A stretch of 7,371 bases of DNA, taken from assembly GCA_013698135.1 (NCBI GenBank), contig JACCVM010000078.1, positions 1 through 7,371 on the forward strand. Direction: 5' to 3'. The DNA comes from Euzebyaceae bacterium. Its GTDB lineage: Bacteria; Actinomycetota; Nitriliruptoria; Euzebyales; Egibacteraceae. The notes beneath the pieces were generated by a model that did not search any database, had not been told where the DNA came from, and saw nothing but the letters and a program-made list of their open reading frames with translations. A program made the translations under genes and the position numbers. Positions 5,630 to 7,371 of this stretch are shown here, piece by piece; positions within the stretch are counted from its first letter, which is position 1; each line of letters opens with the position of its first letter.

Positions 5630-6423
5630 GACCGCCGGAATCGACGGGTGACCTGTCCGACGATCAGCACCACGAAGGCGACGGCGAACAGCGCGGTGCC
5701 CATGACGTTGATCTGCGGCGGGATCCCCCGCTGGGCGGCGCCGTAGACGAACAACGGGAACGTGGTGGTGTTGCCCGAGTTGAACAGCGTGATGATGAAG
5801 TCGTCGAACGACAGCGCGAAGGCCAGCAGCGCCGCCGCCACGATCCCGGGGGTGACCAGCGGTAACGTCACCCGACGGAAGGTCTGCCACTCGTCGGCGT
5901 ACAGGTCCATCGCCGCCTCTTCCAAGCGCGAGTCCATGCCAAGCAGACGGGCCTTCACCGTCACCACCACGTAGCTGATGTTGAACATGATGTGGCCAAG
6001 AAGGATGGTCAGGAAGCCCGTGCGGACCCCGACGTTGAGGAACAACGCGAGCATCGCCGAGCCCAGCACCACCTCCGGGGAGGCCATCGGCAGGAAGATC
6101 AGCAGGTTGGTCAGCGCCCGGCCGCGGAAGCGATGGCGCACCAGCGCGAAGGCCACCATCGTGCCCAGCGCCGTGGCGATGATCGTGGACACGATCGCGA
6201 TCTGGATGCTGCGGATCATGGCCTGGCACAACCCCGCCACCCCGCAGGGGTTGAGCCACGAGTCCAACGTGAAGCCCTGCCAGGTGAAGTTGAAGCGCCC
6301 GGCGTTGTCGTTGAACGAGAACACGATCACCACGATCACGGGCAGGAACAGGTACAGCAGCGCCAGAGCGGCGTAGAACCCGACGAGATTGCGGGTCACT
6401 CCTCGCCACAGCCGCCTGCTCAC
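5626..6423 (-). CDS. PotC-like ABC transporter permease (polyamine-type importer)
   Basis: The 265-residue inner-membrane protein is the second permease of a spermidine/putrescine-type ABC importer. Hydrophobic segments lie near residues 12-36, 71-95, 105-130, 135-158, 190-212 and 241-258, giving the usual six-helix pattern. The EAA coupling loop that contacts the ATPase is at about 168-196 (LEEAAMDLYAD ... LPLVTPG), followed by the ALSFDDFIIT segment typical of PotC. Tyr174 stands where the classical loop has Gly. The length matches PotC proteins (about 260). The GTG at 6423-6421 is chosen because it overlaps the PotB stop as GTGA and has GGAGA seven bases upstream; the frame open far upstream is a shadow of PotB. 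A second GTG eight codons in (residue 9) is possible. The transported amine is inferred from family and neighbours. Confidence 0.93.
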   Translation of the reverse strand: MSRRLWRGVTRNLVGFYAALALLYLFLPVIVVIVFSFNDNAGRFNFTWQGFTLDSWLNPCGVAGLCQAMIRSIQIAIVSTIIATALGTMVAFALVRHRFRGRALTNLLIFLPMASPEVVLGSAMLALFLNVGVRTGFLTILLGHIMFNISYVVVTVKARLLGMDSRLEEAAMDLYADEWQTFRRVTLPLVTPGIVAAALLAFALSFDDFIITLFNSGNTTTFPLFVYGAAQRGIPPQINVMGTALFAVAFVVLIVGQVTRRFRRS

Positions 6424-7367
6424 ACGATCGTCTCCGTGCCGGCACGCCGGACGTACAGCCCGACCAGGAGCAGGATTGCCAGCATCAGCGTGAACGACAG
6501 CGCAGCGGCGGTCGGGTAGTCCAGCACCACCAGGAAGCGACTCTCGATGACGTTGCCGATCATGGACTGCGACGGCGTGCCCAGGAAGCGCACGTTGACG
6601 AAATCGCCTGCGGCCGGGATGAACGTCAGCAACGTTCCCGCGACGACGCCTGGTAGTGACAGCGGCCACGTCACCTTCCAGAAGGCGGTGAACGGGCTGG
6701 CGTACAGATCGGTGGCGGCCTCGATCAGCGAGCGGTCGATCTTTTCCAGGCTGGCGTACAGCGGCAGCGTCATAAAGGGCAAGAAGTTGTAGGTCAGCCC
6801 CGCGATGACGGCCACCGACGTGGCCAGCAGCCGACCTTGCTCCGGCAACAGACCCAGGGCCTGGAACGTGCCCACAACCCAGCCGCTGTCGGACAGGATG
6901 ATCTTCCACGCCAGCGTGCGGATGAGGAAGCTGGTGAAGAACGGCGCGATGACCAGCAGCAGTAGCACGTTGCGCCAGCGCCCCGCCTTGAAGGCGATGA
7001 AGTAGGCCAGCGGGTAGCTGACCACCAGCGCCAGCAGGGTCGAGGCCGCGGCGAACGTGAAGGCGCGCACGAACTGGGCGGCGAAGCGCTGGGCGGCGTC
7101 GGTGTAGTTGGCCACCCGCCACGTCAGCTCGTAACCCCGCGCGAGGCTGCCCTCTTGTAGCGAGGTGGAGGCGACCGTCAGCATCGGCAGCACAAAGAAC
7201 ACGGCCAACCACAACAGCCCCGGTAACAGCAGCAGGTACGGGATCCAGCGGCCACGCCCGCGGACCGGCGGGGCGACGTCAGTGCCGGTGTCGGCGGCGG
7301 GAGCGATTAGCGGCGGGGTCGTGGGGCCGCCGGTCACGGAGCCGCCGGTCACGGGGGCGCCGGTCAC
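6420..7367 (-). CDS. PotB-like ABC transporter permease (start uncertain, near window edge)
   Basis: The 315-residue protein (from GTG at 7367) is the first permease of the importer. A hydrophilic Pro/Thr/Gly-rich N-terminus of about 40 residues precedes hydrophobic segments near 43-66, 101-125, 133-155, 183-205, 236-256 and 288-307. The EAA loop is at about 215-240 (IEAATDLYASP ... WPLSLPG), followed by FIPAAGDFVNV, typical of PotB. As in its partner, Tyr replaces the classical Gly of the loop. The frame stays open to the right edge, so the start could lie outside the window; in-frame GTG codons at 7367, 7352 and 7337 are all candidates because the N-terminus is a repeat. The stop overlaps the PotC-like start. 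The ATPase (PotA) and binding protein (PotD) are not in the window and are expected upstream, to the right. Confidence 0.92.
   Translation of the reverse strand: MTGAPVTGGSVTGGPTTPPLIAPAADTGTDVAPPVRGRGRWIPYLLLLPGLLWLAVFFVLPMLTVASTSLQEGSLARGYELTWRVANYTDAAQRFAAQFVRAFTFAAASTLLALVVSYPLAYFIAFKAGRWRNVLLLLVIAPFFTSFLIRTLAWKIILSDSGWVVGTFQALGLLPEQGRLLATSVAVIAGLTYNFLPFMTLPLYASLEKIDRSLIEAATDLYASPFTAFWKVTWPLSLPGVVAGTLLTFIPAAGDFVNVRFLGTPSQSMIGNVIESRFLVVLDYPTAAALSFTLMLAILLLVGLYVRRAGTETIV
6431..6435 (-). promoter_or_regulatory. Ribosome binding site of the PotC-like gene
   Basis: GGAGA on the minus strand lies seven bases before the GTG at 6423-6421, within the last codons of the PotB-like gene. It decides between this start and the GTG eight codons downstream. 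Confidence 0.6.
7323..7367 (-). repeat. Three 15-bp repeats at the start of the PotB-like gene
   Basis: On the minus strand, three 15-base units each begin GTGACCGGCG and encode five residues: MTGAP, VTGGS and VTGGP. They supply three possible GTG starts in the same frame, so the true N-terminus is ambiguous. The array may continue past the window edge. The region is predicted to be disordered and cytoplasmic, so copy-number change would probably be tolerated. Confidence 0.7.
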
Positions 7368-7371
7368 GGCA

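Larger units (their letters stand above)
180..7371 (-). other. Polyamine/beta-amino acid uptake and degradation operon
   Basis: Six genes run in the same direction with junctions of GTGA overlap, GTGA overlap, 7-base gap, ATGA overlap and TGATG overlap. No space exists for internal promoters or terminators. Order is importer permeases, amine oxidase, CoA ligase, ammonia-lyase, aldehyde dehydrogenase. No regulator gene, promoter or operator is visible in the window; these, with the transporter ATPase and binding protein, are presumably to the right. The co-transcription is inferred from spacing. Confidence 0.85.

Noticed and set aside
5630..6445. Upstream extension of the oxidase frame
   Set aside because: It lies over the PotC-like permease in another frame and has no permease or oxidase character; the FAD-binding fold begins after the GTG at 5629.
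6424..7212. Upstream extension of the PotC-like frame
   Set aside because: It is a shadow of the PotB-like gene; PotC family length and the GTGA overlap with GGAGA place the start at 6423.

Overview
The window is high-GC DNA of actinobacterial character. GTG starts are frequent, third codon positions are G/C-rich, and spurious long frames lie opposite the real genes. The protein style and the permease signatures fit a mycobacterium or close relative; this is inference, since no rRNA or other marker gene is present. All six supported genes lie on the minus strand, so the operon reads from right to left. It enters from beyond the right edge and ends about 180 bases from the left edge.

In order of transcription the genes are: a PotB-like ABC permease (6420-7367, start possibly further upstream), a PotC-like ABC permease (5626-6423), a DAO-family FAD-dependent amine oxidase (4265-5629), a fused NDP-forming acyl-CoA synthetase (1993-4257), a small hotdog-fold protein of the beta-alanyl-CoA / 3-aminobutyryl-CoA ammonia-lyase family (1595-1996), and an NAD(P)-dependent aldehyde dehydrogenase (180-1595). 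Four of the five junctions overlap by 1 or 4 bases and the fifth has a 7-base gap. This is a tightly coupled operon with no internal promoter visible. The last 179 bases (1-179) are non-coding as far as can be seen and hold a 21-bp tandem repeat.

Together the genes suggest an uptake and degradation route for a polyamine or diamine. The permeases import the amine, the flavoenzyme converts it to an aminoaldehyde, and the aldehyde dehydrogenase makes the amino acid. The synthetase then forms the aminoacyl-CoA, and the lyase removes ammonia to give an enoyl-CoA for central metabolism. The ligase-lyase pair implies a beta-amino acid intermediate such as beta-alanine (from 1,3-diaminopropane or the aminopropyl part of spermidine), with nitrogen removed by CoA-linked elimination rather than transamination. 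The pathway is inferred from families and gene order; no single substrate is proven by sequence.

The most unusual DNA feature is inside the acyl-CoA synthetase gene. Two near-identical 56-bp hairpin-forming repeats (54/56 identical, 72 bp apart) sit in frame in an interdomain linker. A 13-bp direct repeat lies on each side, so that removing 153 bp restores a continuous protein of about the usual family length. This looks like insertion of a small palindromic element that is tolerated as protein.
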